Of a stretch of 64,000 bases of DNA, positions 25,509 through 34,768 are shown one piece after another (position 1 is the stretch's first letter; every line of letters starts with the position of its first letter). The notes below the pieces were generated by a model. It saw only the letters and a list, made by a program, of their open reading frames with translations, had not been told where the DNA came from and did no database searches. The position numbers were made by a program, and so were the translations under genes. Origin of the DNA: JAGOPY01 sp964619555 (GTDB taxonomy: Bacteria > Bacteroidota > Bacteroidia > Bacteroidales > JAGOPY01); contig CAZUDV010000007.1 of assembly GCA_964619555.1 (NCBI GenBank), positions 62,001-126,000 of the forward strand. Reading direction: 5' to 3'.

Positions 25509-26612
25509 GTGAAAAGGGTTTATCTAATTTTTGATTGTGCGTTCATACTTTTGATCTCAAGCCTTCAAATGGCCGGCCAGTACCGGATCGACCGGGTAGT
25601 GCTGGATGCCGGGCACGGAGGAAAGGACCCGGGGGCAATCGGTGCGCATGCCAGGGAGAAAGACATTGCTCTTGCCCTGGCGCTTAAAACCGGCGAATAC
25701 ATTGAAAAATACATCCCGGGCGTAGAGGTCATCTACACCCGCAAAACGGATGAATTCATCGAACTGCACCGCAGGGCAAAAATTGCCAATGATGCCCGTG
25801 CCGACCTGTTTATCTCCATTCATTGCAATGCCTCGAAATCGTCCGTGGCTTATGGTACGGAAACGTATGTAATGGGGCTTCACAAGAGCGAGGCCAACCT
25901 CGAAGTGGCCAAGCTGGAGAATGCCGCCATCCTGAACGAGGAAAATTTCAGCGATATGTATGAGGGGTTTGATCCGGGCAAAGATGAGGATTACATCACG
26001 CTGACCATGTTCCAGAATGCTTTTCTGGAGCAGAGCACATTACTGGCCGATGAGATCCAGCGGCAATTCAGGGACAGGGTGAAACGAAAAGACCGGGGCG
26101 TGTTCCAGGCGGGGTTCCTGGTGCTATATAAAACCACTATGCCGGGCGTACTGGTGGAAACAGGCTTTATTTCCAATCCGGAAGATGAAAAATTCCTGAT
26201 GTCAGATGACGGTCAGGCCTATATCGCCTCAGCTATATTCCGGGCATTCAAGTTCTATAAGGAGGAAATGGAAAGGAGCGATAACAAGGCAGAAGTGGTA
26301 CACGACTACATTAAAGAACCTGATCCTGAACCGGTTAAGGCCACGGAGGTTTTTTTCAGGGTGCAGTTCACTTCTTCCAGAACCAAAAAGACATTCGACC
26401 ATAAGAAAGAAAAGGATATTCCGGACATCCGCGAATACCAGGCAGATGGATGGTACAAATATTCAAGCGGAAACTTCAGAACTTATGCAGAAGCTTTGAA
26501 ACACCAGGAATTCCTGCGCGAATCCAAAAAGTACAAGGATGCATTTATCATTTGTTTCCGGGACGAACAGCGCATTTCTTTGAATGAAGCCCTTGAACTG
26601 ATTAAAAAATAG
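25509..26612 (+). CDS. N-acetylmuramoyl-L-alanine amidase (Amidase_3) with SPOR-like C-terminus
   Basis: A 367-residue secreted zinc amidase that cuts the amide between MurNAc and L-Ala in peptidoglycan. The zinc site is visible in VLDAGHGGKDPGA (His36) and ISIHCNAS, with the catalytic Glu in VETGFISNP. A C-terminal segment (about 280-365; FFRVQFTSS, then KYSSGNFRTYAEALKHQEFL) looks like a SPOR-type glycan-binding domain that would target it to the division septum. The start is GTG, followed by a membrane-like leader. It is followed after 29 bp by an MCE-domain gene. Confidence 0.9.
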   Translation: MKRVYLIFDCAFILLISSLQMAGQYRIDRVVLDAGHGGKDPGAIGAHAREKDIALALALKTGEYIEKYIPGVEVIYTRKTDEFIELHRRAKIANDARADLFISIHCNASKSSVAYGTETYVMGLHKSEANLEVAKLENAAILNEENFSDMYEGFDPGKDEDYITLTMFQNAFLEQSTLLADEIQRQFRDRVKRKDRGVFQAGFLVLYKTTMPGVLVETGFISNPEDEKFLMSDDGQAYIASAIFRAFKFYKEEMERSDNKAEVVHDYIKEPDPEPVKATEVFFRVQFTSSRTKKTFDHKKEKDIPDIREYQADGWYKYSSGNFRTYAEALKHQEFLRESKKYKDAFIICFRDEQRISLNEALELIKK

Positions 26613-26621
26613 TTATATTTG
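26593..26621 (+). promoter_or_regulatory. Putative promoter for the MlaD-like gene
   Basis: TTG (26593-26595), 18 bp and TATATTTG (26614-26621) fit the Bacteroidota -33/-7 pattern. It overlaps the end of the amidase gene and lies just before the TTG start at 26642, so the MCE gene may be expressed both with and without the amidase. Confidence 0.45.
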
Positions 26622-26641
26622 TTACAACAAAGGCTTACAGC

Positions 26642-27589
26642 TTGAAAATTTCGAAAGAGTTCAAGATAGGGATACTCTTTATCCTTGCAACTATTATCCT
26701 GATCTGGGGGTTCAATTTTTTGAAAAACACCGAATTGTTTTCCAAAGAAAAGGTCCTTTATGCGGTATACCAGAATGTCGATGGACTGGAGCCTTCCGGC
26801 CCCATCTTCATCAACGGCGTGAAAGTCGGCCAGGTCAGCAGGGTCTATTTCGATCCCAGGTTGAACGGAGACATCATCGTCCAGCTGAAATTCACGGAAC
26901 CATTTCCCATTCCCGATAATTCGATCGCTCGCATTTTCAGCGTCGACCTGATGGGATCCAAGGCCATTAACATCATGCTCGGGAATTCCGTTAACCTGGC
27001 GGAAGACAGCGATACGCTTTTGACAGCAGTGGAGACATCGCTAAAAGATGCGGTAAACCAGCAAATCCTGCCGCTCAAGTTAAAGGCCGAAGAACTGCTA
27101 TCTTCCATCGATACCATGGTTGTTGCCATCCAGGGAGTATTCAATAAAGACATCCGGGACGACCTGTCGGCCAGCATCAAAAGCATCCGGCACACCATGA
27201 GCAACCTGGAAAACACCACACAGAACCTGGATACACTTGTATACACCCAATCCGGCCGGTTGTCGAGCATCATTTACAATATCGACATGATCACGCAGAA
27301 TCTGAAGAACAACAGCGAGGAGATCAACCGGGTGCTGGACAACCTGGCCACGATCAGCGACACCCTGGCCCGTGCCAATATCGCCGGCATCGCCAGGAAT
27401 CTCGACAATACCGTGACCACACTTTCCACCGTATTGAATAAAATGGACAGAGGGGAAGGTACGCTGGGCATGCTGATCAATGACGATAAGCTTTACCATG
27501 ATCTGGAAAAATCAGCGCTGGAGCTGAACCGACTGATAGAAGATATCCGGCTGAATCCCAAGCGGTACGTCAGGTTATCGGTCTTCTGA
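26642..27589 (+). CDS. MlaD/MCE-domain lipid transport protein
   Basis: A 315-residue protein with an N-terminal membrane anchor (about residues 8-26). Its MCE domain (about 38-118) has the family motif VDGLEPSGPIFINGVKVGQV, followed by a long helical, coiled-coil-like tail with repeated N-L-D-x-T patterns. MCE proteins of the Mla type form hexamers that shuttle phospholipids between the membranes. The matching MlaE and MlaF genes are not next to it here. The TTG at 26642 is the start used. Its 3' end overlaps the convergent OstA-like gene by 15 bp. Confidence 0.88.
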   Translation: MKISKEFKIGILFILATIILIWGFNFLKNTELFSKEKVLYAVYQNVDGLEPSGPIFINGVKVGQVSRVYFDPRLNGDIIVQLKFTEPFPIPDNSIARIFSVDLMGSKAINIMLGNSVNLAEDSDTLLTAVETSLKDAVNQQILPLKLKAEELLSSIDTMVVAIQGVFNKDIRDDLSASIKSIRHTMSNLENTTQNLDTLVYTQSGRLSSIIYNIDMITQNLKNNSEEINRVLDNLATISDTLARANIAGIARNLDNTVTTLSTVLNKMDRGEGTLGMLINDDKLYHDLEKSALELNRLIEDIRLNPKRYVRLSVF

Positions 27590-29143
27590 CCCTTCTTCCA
27601 CTGCTTTTTTCCCGATGAAAATATCTGCCTTGTCCCTCGGCCTTTCATCCTCAATCCATCTGAAATCCCTCAGAAATTTCTTTTCCGGCGGAAATTCCTC
27701 CTCCGGGAATAAGATGGCATCCGGCATGTTGACGTAAACGATCTGCCTGATCTTATTATCGGATACATGTATGACCATATCGCTGGAAATGGAAGAGTTC
27801 ACCCCTATCATTTCGCCATTATCCTCCCTTACATAGTAAACCGTTTCAGCATTTCCGAAAACCCGGATCTTATAAAGCCGGTTTTCAAAAAAATAAGCCT
27901 TCATTTGTTTCCCCTTGATCTGATTGAAAGTTTCGTTGCTGTCGCGGGAAACGATGAATGCCATATTGAACATGACCATGGAATCCACCCGGTTATCGCT
28001 GAGGTGCATCCAGATGGAATCGGAAGTGATCTGGTTCTCCTCCGACCAGATGACGGGGTTCCCAAGCATGGCAATGAGTGAATCGCTCACCTTGTACACC
28101 AGTGAATCACACATGCCCTGCATATCACTCCGGTAGAATTTCATATCATGATAGGCGAATATAAATCTGGCCTGGTCGGCCGAATCCATGACCATCAGGA
28201 AACTGTCCGCATGCATGAACAGGGAGTCCACCTCCTCGATCAGGATAGCGCGTGCGGAATCCGTTATGTAGGAATGCTTTTCATTCCGGTAAAACTCCGA
28301 GATCCCTCCCTCCAGGATGACATCCTGGTGAATGTCCTTGATCCAGACATTCCCGACCGCTTTGCCGTATTCGTTGCCCCTGTCGTAATAAATCCAGTCC
28401 GCTTTAAGGATCTGGTCTTCATGGATGATCTTATTGTTTTTGCTCAGTTCGGAGCGGTCATCCCGGGTGTCGTACCACCCCCGTTCGGAATAAATATGAT
28501 CATCCTCCCCGTGAATATTCGTAGGCCCCTGGATATAAACGATTTCCGTCTGGGTGTTGTACTTCAGCGAATCCGCATACATGATATAATCCGGATTAAC
28601 GGCTACCACCGAATCTTTGAAGAGGAAGTCGTAAGTATCGGTATAATAGCGTCCGATGATGCTGGTCAGTTCATTGTCCTGGTCCACGATCCTGCCACCG
28701 GTGAAATAATAGGCAATCCCGTTGTTGCGGTCATATTCCAGGTGGTCGGTGTACAGGGTTGCCCTGGGGTCGACCAGGACCACATTGGAATCGAGCACCG
28801 CTACCCGCGTATTGCCGATGTAATTCAGATAATCCCCGTAAAGGTGCACCGAATCGCTGTACATGATGTGGATGCGCCCGACGGCGTTGAAATTGTTGCT
28901 CTCGTCCAGGGCCGCCGTATCGCAGTAAAACCAGGTGCTGTCCTGCCTCAGCACCACATTTCCTATCAGGCGCTGCACATTTTTACCGCCTTGTTTCTCC
29001 AACCGAAGCATATCCGCTTTTTCCAGATTGACCTTGGTCACTTTCTGTGCTGAGGTAAGGCCGGCCGGGAATATCAAACAGGCCAGAATCACGGTGATTT
29101 GGGCCAGATGTATGAGAAATCCGCTGTTCCTTTCAGGAGACAT
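27575..29143 (-). CDS. OstA-like (LptA-domain) periplasmic protein
   Basis: A 522-residue protein with a signal peptide ending near TSAQK and a series of LptA/OstA-like repeats (GNVVLRQDSTWFYCD, GRIHIMYSDSVHLYGD, NVVLVDPRATLYTD). These form the beta-taco that carries LPS across the periplasm. Bacteroidota carry this long form in place of, or in addition to, a short LptA. The ATG at 29143 (MSPERNSGF) is preferred; the longer ORF starts at 29173 and overlaps the upstream adaptor gene more. It overlaps the adaptor gene by 11 bp, in the place where an RND pump gene would be expected. Confidence 0.82.
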   Translation of the reverse strand: MSPERNSGFLIHLAQITVILACLIFPAGLTSAQKVTKVNLEKADMLRLEKQGGKNVQRLIGNVVLRQDSTWFYCDTAALDESNNFNAVGRIHIMYSDSVHLYGDYLNYIGNTRVAVLDSNVVLVDPRATLYTDHLEYDRNNGIAYYFTGGRIVDQDNELTSIIGRYYTDTYDFLFKDSVVAVNPDYIMYADSLKYNTQTEIVYIQGPTNIHGEDDHIYSERGWYDTRDDRSELSKNNKIIHEDQILKADWIYYDRGNEYGKAVGNVWIKDIHQDVILEGGISEFYRNEKHSYITDSARAILIEEVDSLFMHADSFLMVMDSADQARFIFAYHDMKFYRSDMQGMCDSLVYKVSDSLIAMLGNPVIWSEENQITSDSIWMHLSDNRVDSMVMFNMAFIVSRDSNETFNQIKGKQMKAYFFENRLYKIRVFGNAETVYYVREDNGEMIGVNSSISSDMVIHVSDNKIRQIVYVNMPDAILFPEEEFPPEKKFLRDFRWIEDERPRDKADIFIGKKAVEEGSEDR

Positions 29144-30278
29144 TATTTTGAATAACAGATACTTCAATACCATCTGATACCTGGTTATAGCCCTGGGTGA
29201 TGATCTTCTGTCCCTGCTGCAATCCTGACACGACCATCGTTTTATCCAGGTAGGATTTCCCGGGCTCCACGTAAACCTTTTTTGCCAACCATTTGCCTGA
29301 ACTTTCCTGGATCGTGAAGATATAAAAACCGTTAATATCCTGTTTGATCAGGGCGGAGGGAACCACCAGGGCCGAATCTGCCGAAAAGTCATTGATGTGA
29401 ATGACCGACAGCATATTGGGTTTGATCAGCTTGTCGGGGTTATTAAGCTTGAGCTGTATCGTAAAAGTCCGGTTGTTAGGGTTGATCACATTGCCTTTCC
29501 TGTAAATTGGCGCTTCCAGTGTCATTTCCGGATAAACCGGGAATTCCACGTTAACATTCTCTCCCTCCTTCACCCGGGCCATGTAACTTTCGGAGACATC
29601 TGCATTAATAAAAAGCTCGTCCAGGTTCACGATCCGCATCATTTGCGTACCGGGCATGGCAAGTTCACCTTTTTTCTGGGAAATATCGTCCACAATGCCG
29701 GATACCGGCGATTTGATCAGGGCCAGGTCCATTTGTGCCTGCAAGGTGATCATTCTTTGCTCCAGGGATTCCTTGTTGTTTTTTGCATTGAGGTATTGCA
29801 GTTCGGACCCGATACCTTTTTCCCAGAGCCGTTTCTGCTTTTCGTAGACCGTTTCGGCAAGGTCCAGGGATGCCTGCAGTTCCTTGATATTGCTTTCGGT
29901 GATCTCGGTGTTTAGTTTGGCCAGCAGGCGGCCTCTTTCAACAAAATCCCCCTCGCTGACATAGATTTCCCTGATCTGACCGCTTACCTCCGGGGAAATA
30001 AAAGCTTCCCTGACTGCTTCAGCAGAACCGCTGACCTCGATAAAATGGTCAAATCGCTGAGGATTGATCTCCAGTACCCGTACCGGTACCGATCTGGCCT
30101 TGTTTCCGGATTCGGAGACTTCGAGTTCCTTTTCGAGTTCGGCTATTTTCTTGTTCAACTCAGCCACCTGCTTCTTGTAGGCATTGATCTGTTCAGGCAC
30201 AGATTCCTTTTCGACTTTTGAACCGCAGGAAGCCAGAAAGAGCAATACAAGAGCTAATATCCACAAATTGGTTTTCAT
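29133..30278 (-). CDS. RND-type efflux periplasmic adaptor lipoprotein
   Basis: A 381-residue lipoprotein (lipobox LASC at Cys18) of the HlyD/MFP adaptor family. A heptad-rich coiled coil follows the signal (VAELNKKIAELEKELEV). Then come the barrel-sandwich half VSGQIREIYVSEGDFVERGRLLAKL, a helical hairpin (about 110-170) and the second lipoyl half IKSPVSGIVDDI. These proteins bridge inner-membrane RND pumps to TolC. The ATG at 30278 is used rather than that at 30287. TolC is directly upstream (13 bp) but no pump gene follows. Confidence 0.92.
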   Translation of the reverse strand: MKTNLWILALVLLFLASCGSKVEKESVPEQINAYKKQVAELNKKIAELEKELEVSESGNKARSVPVRVLEINPQRFDHFIEVSGSAEAVREAFISPEVSGQIREIYVSEGDFVERGRLLAKLNTEITESNIKELQASLDLAETVYEKQKRLWEKGIGSELQYLNAKNNKESLEQRMITLQAQMDLALIKSPVSGIVDDISQKKGELAMPGTQMMRIVNLDELFINADVSESYMARVKEGENVNVEFPVYPEMTLEAPIYRKGNVINPNNRTFTIQLKLNNPDKLIKPNMLSVIHINDFSADSALVVPSALIKQDINGFYIFTIQESSGKWLAKKVYVEPGKSYLDKTMVVSGLQQGQKIITQGYNQVSDGIEVSVIQNNVS

Positions 30279-30291
30279 TCCGATCATTGGT

Positions 30292-31653
30292 TTAATAATT
30301 TCCTAATGCTTTGTCGAGGCTGTTCTTTGCATCCAGCAAGGAAAGCACCGTCTGGAAATATTTCCTTTCAGAATCAAAGAACTGGTTATGCTGTTGCGTA
30401 AGTTCAACGCTGGTGGCAACGCCTTCGTTAAATTTGACCAGGGTACGCTGATATATTTCCAGCGAAAGGTCGACATTTTGCTTGTCCCGGTAGTAATTTT
30501 CCAGTGCGGTACGGAATTCAGACCTCGATTGCTCAATTAAAAGCTCGAGTTGTTCCGATACCTGCAACCTGGTATTCCGGATTTTTTCCACTTCGAGCCT
30601 GGCCTGGACCACCCGGCTACGCCTGTAGCCGCTGGAAAAAATCGGCACCTTCATGCTTACTCCGGCAATTGAGGTCAGGAACCAGGGCTGATCTCCCTCC
30701 AGGAAATTGAATTCATTGCGCTGGGCATTTTCCTGCACCATGAGGAACCCGTTCAGTGTCGGATAATAAGCTGCCTTTTCATTCTGAAGGCTCAGTAGTT
30801 TCATCTTTTCCTGGCTGGAGATCAACCGGTAATCTATATGCTGTTCCAGGTTGAATTTCTGATCTGCCAGCGCTTCCGATGCTGCCGTTTCAATGAGCTG
30901 GTCCAGCGTTTCTGTCAGTTCCACTTTCTGGTCCAGATCGAGACCCATCTGGTAGTTCAGCAATTTATACCCGATTGCATTCTGCCTGCTGACTGAATTG
31001 ACCATGTTCTCAATATCTGTCAGGGTGATGGTCAATTGGTCATAATCGGTTTTTTCCGCAAAACCCTCCTTAAAGAGCTCGCCCGTTTCCCATCGGGTTT
31101 TTTCCAGGACAGTCCGGGTGGAATCGAGGACTCTCAGGGCTTCTTCTCCGACCAGTATCGAATAATAATTTCGGGTAACCAGTTCCTTGACATCTTCCTC
31201 CGACTTTTCAAGGTTTTCCATGGAGAGCTGTTCATAGATCCTCGAATATTGAAGGCCAATAAAATACCTGCCATCGAAGATCAGTTGGTTCAGGGTAACG
31301 CCGGCGGTCAGGTTGTTTTTGGTACCGAACTGCACCTCTATGTATTCCGGGGGCGGGCTGCCGGTTGAATCCACGGGCAGGAAATCGCCGGGAATGAGGG
31401 AGGTGGGTAAGGCAATATAGTAATTGTAATCGATCAGTGCATCCACCTGGGGGAAACCATAGGAAAGGTTTTCCTTTACTTTTTTACGGGCGATCTCCAG
31501 GTCAAATACGGCATTTTTAACGGCATAACTGTTCTGGACAGCGTAGTCCTGGGCCTGTTTCAGGCTGAATGACATCACCTGGGAATAGGAACGGGCAGCC
31601 GGAAGCCAGAAAGTCAGAATAGCAGTCAATATCAGGGCCCTTTTCAAGGTCAT
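30292..31653 (-). CDS. TolC family outer-membrane efflux protein
   Basis: A 453-residue outer-membrane factor with a signal peptide and two homologous OEP repeats. Long helices are seen (for example QDYAVQNSYAVKNAVFDLEIARKKV and the C-terminal EGVATSVELTQQHNQFFDSERKYFQTVLSLLDA), as is the typical SYGFPQVDALIDYNYY strand region. It forms a trimeric exit duct for RND or ABC efflux. The start ATG overlaps the stop of the upstream TetR gene (ATGA, 31653-31650), so regulator and duct are coupled. Confidence 0.93.
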   Translation of the reverse strand: MTLKRALILTAILTFWLPAARSYSQVMSFSLKQAQDYAVQNSYAVKNAVFDLEIARKKVKENLSYGFPQVDALIDYNYYIALPTSLIPGDFLPVDSTGSPPPEYIEVQFGTKNNLTAGVTLNQLIFDGRYFIGLQYSRIYEQLSMENLEKSEEDVKELVTRNYYSILVGEEALRVLDSTRTVLEKTRWETGELFKEGFAEKTDYDQLTITLTDIENMVNSVSRQNAIGYKLLNYQMGLDLDQKVELTETLDQLIETAASEALADQKFNLEQHIDYRLISSQEKMKLLSLQNEKAAYYPTLNGFLMVQENAQRNEFNFLEGDQPWFLTSIAGVSMKVPIFSSGYRRSRVVQARLEVEKIRNTRLQVSEQLELLIEQSRSEFRTALENYYRDKQNVDLSLEIYQRTLVKFNEGVATSVELTQQHNQFFDSERKYFQTVLSLLDAKNSLDKALGNY

Positions 31654-32270
31654 CGGGTTGAGTATTTAAAATGATTTTTTTTTGCTTCTAAATATTTTAT
31701 TCCGTTATTATTGGCAATCCCGCGGATATGGTTCTCGAACATCACTTCAAAAACCTCCATGAAAGAAACTTTACCATCGTAAAAACCCGGATCGTGCAAA
31801 TCTTCGATCTTCTGAACATATAACTTTGCAGTCAGTTCAATATTGAGACCCTTTCGGTAAATATTTTCCTGTATACCCTTTACTATATTGTCAATTATAA
31901 GCTTTGAAGCATAGGCCCGTTTTTTTTCAAGAAATTCCCGGTATAATTCAGGATAATATTTCTGGAGGTCAAAAGCCACGGCGATATTAATATTCCGTAT
32001 ATGGTCATGGATGATGAGGCTGATCTCCATCAGTTCATCAACGGCATTATGACCATTACCGGTCAGGCTCTCAGTCCTTGAAACAAAATCGTCATGGCCA
32101 AACTGAAGCACCTTTGTGACCAGGTCGGATTTATTCCCAAAATGCTGGTAAAGGGTTTTTTTAGATATCCCCAACTCCCTGGATATGTCATCCATGGAAA
32201 CGCTGCGGATGCCATATTTCATAAAAATCTCACGGGATCTGACCGCTATGTTCTTAATCTTTAATTCCAT
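31650..32270 (-). CDS. TetR family regulator, first of a tandem pair
   Basis: A 206-residue regulator with a TetR N-terminal helix-turn-helix (SMDDISRELGISKKTLYQHFGNKSDL) and an all-helical ligand-binding C-terminus. The start at 32270 (MELKIKN) is preferred to 32282 because the paralogue upstream also starts MEL. It overlaps tolC by 4 bp and follows its paralogue by 18 bp. Regulators in this position usually repress the efflux operon and respond to its substrate. That is inferred from position. Confidence 0.88.
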   Translation of the reverse strand: MELKIKNIAVRSREIFMKYGIRSVSMDDISRELGISKKTLYQHFGNKSDLVTKVLQFGHDDFVSRTESLTGNGHNAVDELMEISLIIHDHIRNINIAVAFDLQKYYPELYREFLEKKRAYASKLIIDNIVKGIQENIYRKGLNIELTAKLYVQKIEDLHDPGFYDGKVSFMEVFEVMFENHIRGIANNNGIKYLEAKKNHFKYSTR

Positions 32271-32288
32271 CATTCCGAGCATGCAATT

Positions 32289-32906
32289 TTAAAACCGGAT
32301 GCACTTCCTCTTCTTTTCATAGTAGTCGAGGCCCACAGGCGTGGCAATGCTGCGTATAAGGCTTTCAAACATAACATTGAACAGGGTTTCAAAGGAGAAT
32401 TCTTCGGGCGGGAAAAAATCAGGATTATGCAAATCCACCAGCCGGCTGAGGTACAACCGGGCTATGAGCTCTATGCTGAGGTCATTGCGGTACATTCCCT
32501 GGTTCATGCCCTTGGTAAGGTTGATCTGTATCTTCGTATAGATAAATTCAGTGCGTAATTCAAAATGTTTCTGATAGATCTCCGGAAAGTTCTTTTTCAG
32601 GATGAAGGTGACAGAAGGTGAAACATCCAGGAACTTATCTGCAACTTCCTTGCTCACGGTAAGGAGAATGTCAATAGCATTGACGCCTTCAAAATCATGA
32701 ATTTTAAATATTTCCTCGAAACGGAGACGTTCAAACTCCAGGACCTTTTCTACCAGTTCTTCCTCTCCTGAGAAATGTTTCAGGATCGTTTCCTTTGGTA
32801 TGCCCGTTTTTCGGGAGATTTGATCCAGGTCAATTACCGCTTTGCTGTTCATGCTGTAGAGATAATCCCTGAATTTTTCGATGATTTCACGGAAAGTCAA
32901 TTCCAT
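32289..32906 (-). CDS. TetR-like regulator, second of a tandem pair
   Basis: A 205-residue paralogue of the downstream TetR protein. Its helix-turn-helix is more divergent (AVIDLDQISRKTGIPKETILKHFSGEEELVEKVL) but is aligned at the same place, and the C-terminal parts share RLVDLHNPDFF against IEDLHDPGFY. It is the first gene of the efflux operon. The pair arose by tandem duplication; they could form heterodimers or respond to different signals. Nothing in the sequence decides this. Confidence 0.82.
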   Translation of the reverse strand: MELTFREIIEKFRDYLYSMNSKAVIDLDQISRKTGIPKETILKHFSGEEELVEKVLEFERLRFEEIFKIHDFEGVNAIDILLTVSKEVADKFLDVSPSVTFILKKNFPEIYQKHFELRTEFIYTKIQINLTKGMNQGMYRNDLSIELIARLYLSRLVDLHNPDFFPPEEFSFETLFNVMFESLIRSIATPVGLDYYEKKRKCIRF

Positions 32907-33023
32907 CGGTATTGATTTTTAAGGCGGCGCAAAATTAGTAATTTAGATATAGAAACAAAAGAAACCTGAAATGTTTCCCTGATTCAATGGAAGATCACCA
33001 GCGGATTCAGAAAAAACCGGCCA

Positions 33024-34592
33024 CTACTGGTTCAGGATAATTTTGCTCCGTTTTACGCTGTCGCCGCTCAGGAGGGAAAAATAATAAACTCCTGAGGCCA
33101 GTTCCTTTCCGGCAACATTGAACTGATACGTATATTTCCCCGGTTTCAGCATTTTTTCCATCAGGATGACATCCACGGGTCTTCCAAGCTGGTCATAAAC
33201 CACCAGGCTGACCGGGGCCGTTTCATGAAGCTTGAAGGATATCCAGGTCGATTCACTGAAGGGGTTGGGATAACTGCTCTCCAGGCTGAACGGAAAGGCT
33301 GGTTCATATTCTTCTGTGCCAACAATCAGTTCCGGGTCGATGATGGCGGTGTAAAGGCTAAGCTGGCCACCGTGAAGGCGGGTCCAGATCGGCCGTACGA
33401 CATTATCATGAGCTGTCACGTTCGTGTAATCTCCGAAAAAGACTCCCGAATTGGGGGAAAAGGGTTCTTCACTCACTATGAAATTGGTAAATGTCTGTCC
33501 TCCGTCCGTGGAGCGGGCCATGTAAACATCCGTGCTGGTGCTTTGTGCCGAGTAGTTCCTGCGGTCATAGAACACGAAGTATAGGTACCCGTTGGTCTGA
33601 TCGATTGTCATCCAGGTAAAGAACTGGTGGCGGCCTGGCGGGTCATCGTTCACACGCACCGGGTCGCTCCAGGTGTCTCCGCCATCGGTCGATCTGACCA
33701 GCCAGACATCCGTATCACCGGAACCATTGCGCTGGTCGGACCAGTTCACGTAGACAGTTCCGTGGAAAGGCCCGCCGCTGGTATCGCAGATGGTCACCGG
33801 CAGTCCGTTGGCGCGCATGATCCCGGGAATATCATAATCCCAGCCCCCACCGATATCGGAAATAAAAATATCGTCATCCAACCAGGTCTCTCCCTGGTCC
33901 AGTGAGCGATCGAACACCAGGCCAGCCGGACCGGCCCATGCAACGTAAATCTCCCCACTCGGGCCAACGGCCGGAACGGCTCCTTCGGTGGTATTGTCGC
34001 TGTCGATGCAATCCCCGGAAACTTTGTTTATCTGAATGGCAGGGCTCCAGGTCATACCTGCGTCGAGCGACTTGGAGAACATGATATTGCTGAAATAATT
34101 GGGATTCGGAGTCCCATAATCGTCGAACTGCGTCCAGGTGACGTAAATGTTGTTGTTCTTCCAGTCAACCGCCGCCCAGTGCTTATCCTGGGCCTTGGTA
34201 CCGTTCAGTCCCATATAGGTGCCGTCATTCCATTCAAGGCCCGGCCCCTGGGTCTTCTGGCAAACGATCCGGTCAATCCACGACCCGTTGACAGGGTTGG
34301 AAAGGTGGAAAAAATAAAAGGCCCCGGCCGTATCGCATAACAATACCGGGTCCCCCCACACCCCGTACTCAGGCGAGACCAGTACGCCTTCTTCCCAGGT
34401 ATATCCTCCGTCCGTCGAATAATAATAATTGTCGATGTTGGTCCCGGCATACAGTTCGCTGGTGTTTTTATGATTGATGATGATGGAAGGCTCGTTCGGG
34501 GAACGGCTTGTGCTGATGAGTATGTTCTGATGCTGGCTGATTGCGGAAACGGCCATTACGAGTAACAAAATAGTGACTAACGTCTTTTTCAT
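33024..34592 (-). CDS. Secreted BNR/sialidase-like beta-propeller with T9SS sorting domain
   Basis: A 522-residue exported protein with a signal peptide (1-20). Its beta-propeller has at least five Asp-box motifs of the form S-x-D-x-G-x-T-[WF] (STDGGYTW, SLDAGMTW, SLDQGETW, STDGGDTW, STDGGQTF). A T9SS type A sorting domain follows (from about SLESSYPNPFSESTW to the end). Asp boxes occur in sialidases and many other propellers; the sialidase Arg triad could not be identified, so enzymatic activity is open. It is a single gene on this strand, divergent from the superoxide dismutase gene. Confidence 0.87.
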   Translation of the reverse strand: MKKTLVTILLLVMAVSAISQHQNILISTSRSPNEPSIIINHKNTSELYAGTNIDNYYYSTDGGYTWEEGVLVSPEYGVWGDPVLLCDTAGAFYFFHLSNPVNGSWIDRIVCQKTQGPGLEWNDGTYMGLNGTKAQDKHWAAVDWKNNNIYVTWTQFDDYGTPNPNYFSNIMFSKSLDAGMTWSPAIQINKVSGDCIDSDNTTEGAVPAVGPSGEIYVAWAGPAGLVFDRSLDQGETWLDDDIFISDIGGGWDYDIPGIMRANGLPVTICDTSGGPFHGTVYVNWSDQRNGSGDTDVWLVRSTDGGDTWSDPVRVNDDPPGRHQFFTWMTIDQTNGYLYFVFYDRRNYSAQSTSTDVYMARSTDGGQTFTNFIVSEEPFSPNSGVFFGDYTNVTAHDNVVRPIWTRLHGGQLSLYTAIIDPELIVGTEEYEPAFPFSLESSYPNPFSESTWISFKLHETAPVSLVVYDQLGRPVDVILMEKMLKPGKYTYQFNVAGKELASGVYYFSLLSGDSVKRSKIILNQ

Positions 34593-34768
34593 GATCTGAT
34601 TAACTTATAGGTACAAAGTTACAATAAATTGGGTCCGGATCCAGGTACGATACTCAATCTGAAGGCGATGTTAAAAAGATTTCAGGTAATAAAGGAAAGA
34701 TTTTTTGAACAAAAGGCGTATCGGGATGTTTCTGTACTAACCAAACAAAACAATAAAATTTACAAGTA

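Noticed and set aside
28148..29053. Long open frame opposite the OstA-like gene
   Set aside because: Composition fits antisense of the repeated OstA strands; no independent support.
29133..30278. Possible frameshifted RND pump remnant near the adaptor
   Set aside because: The OstA-like reading frame is intact and overlaps the adaptor directly; no RND motif was seen in any frame.
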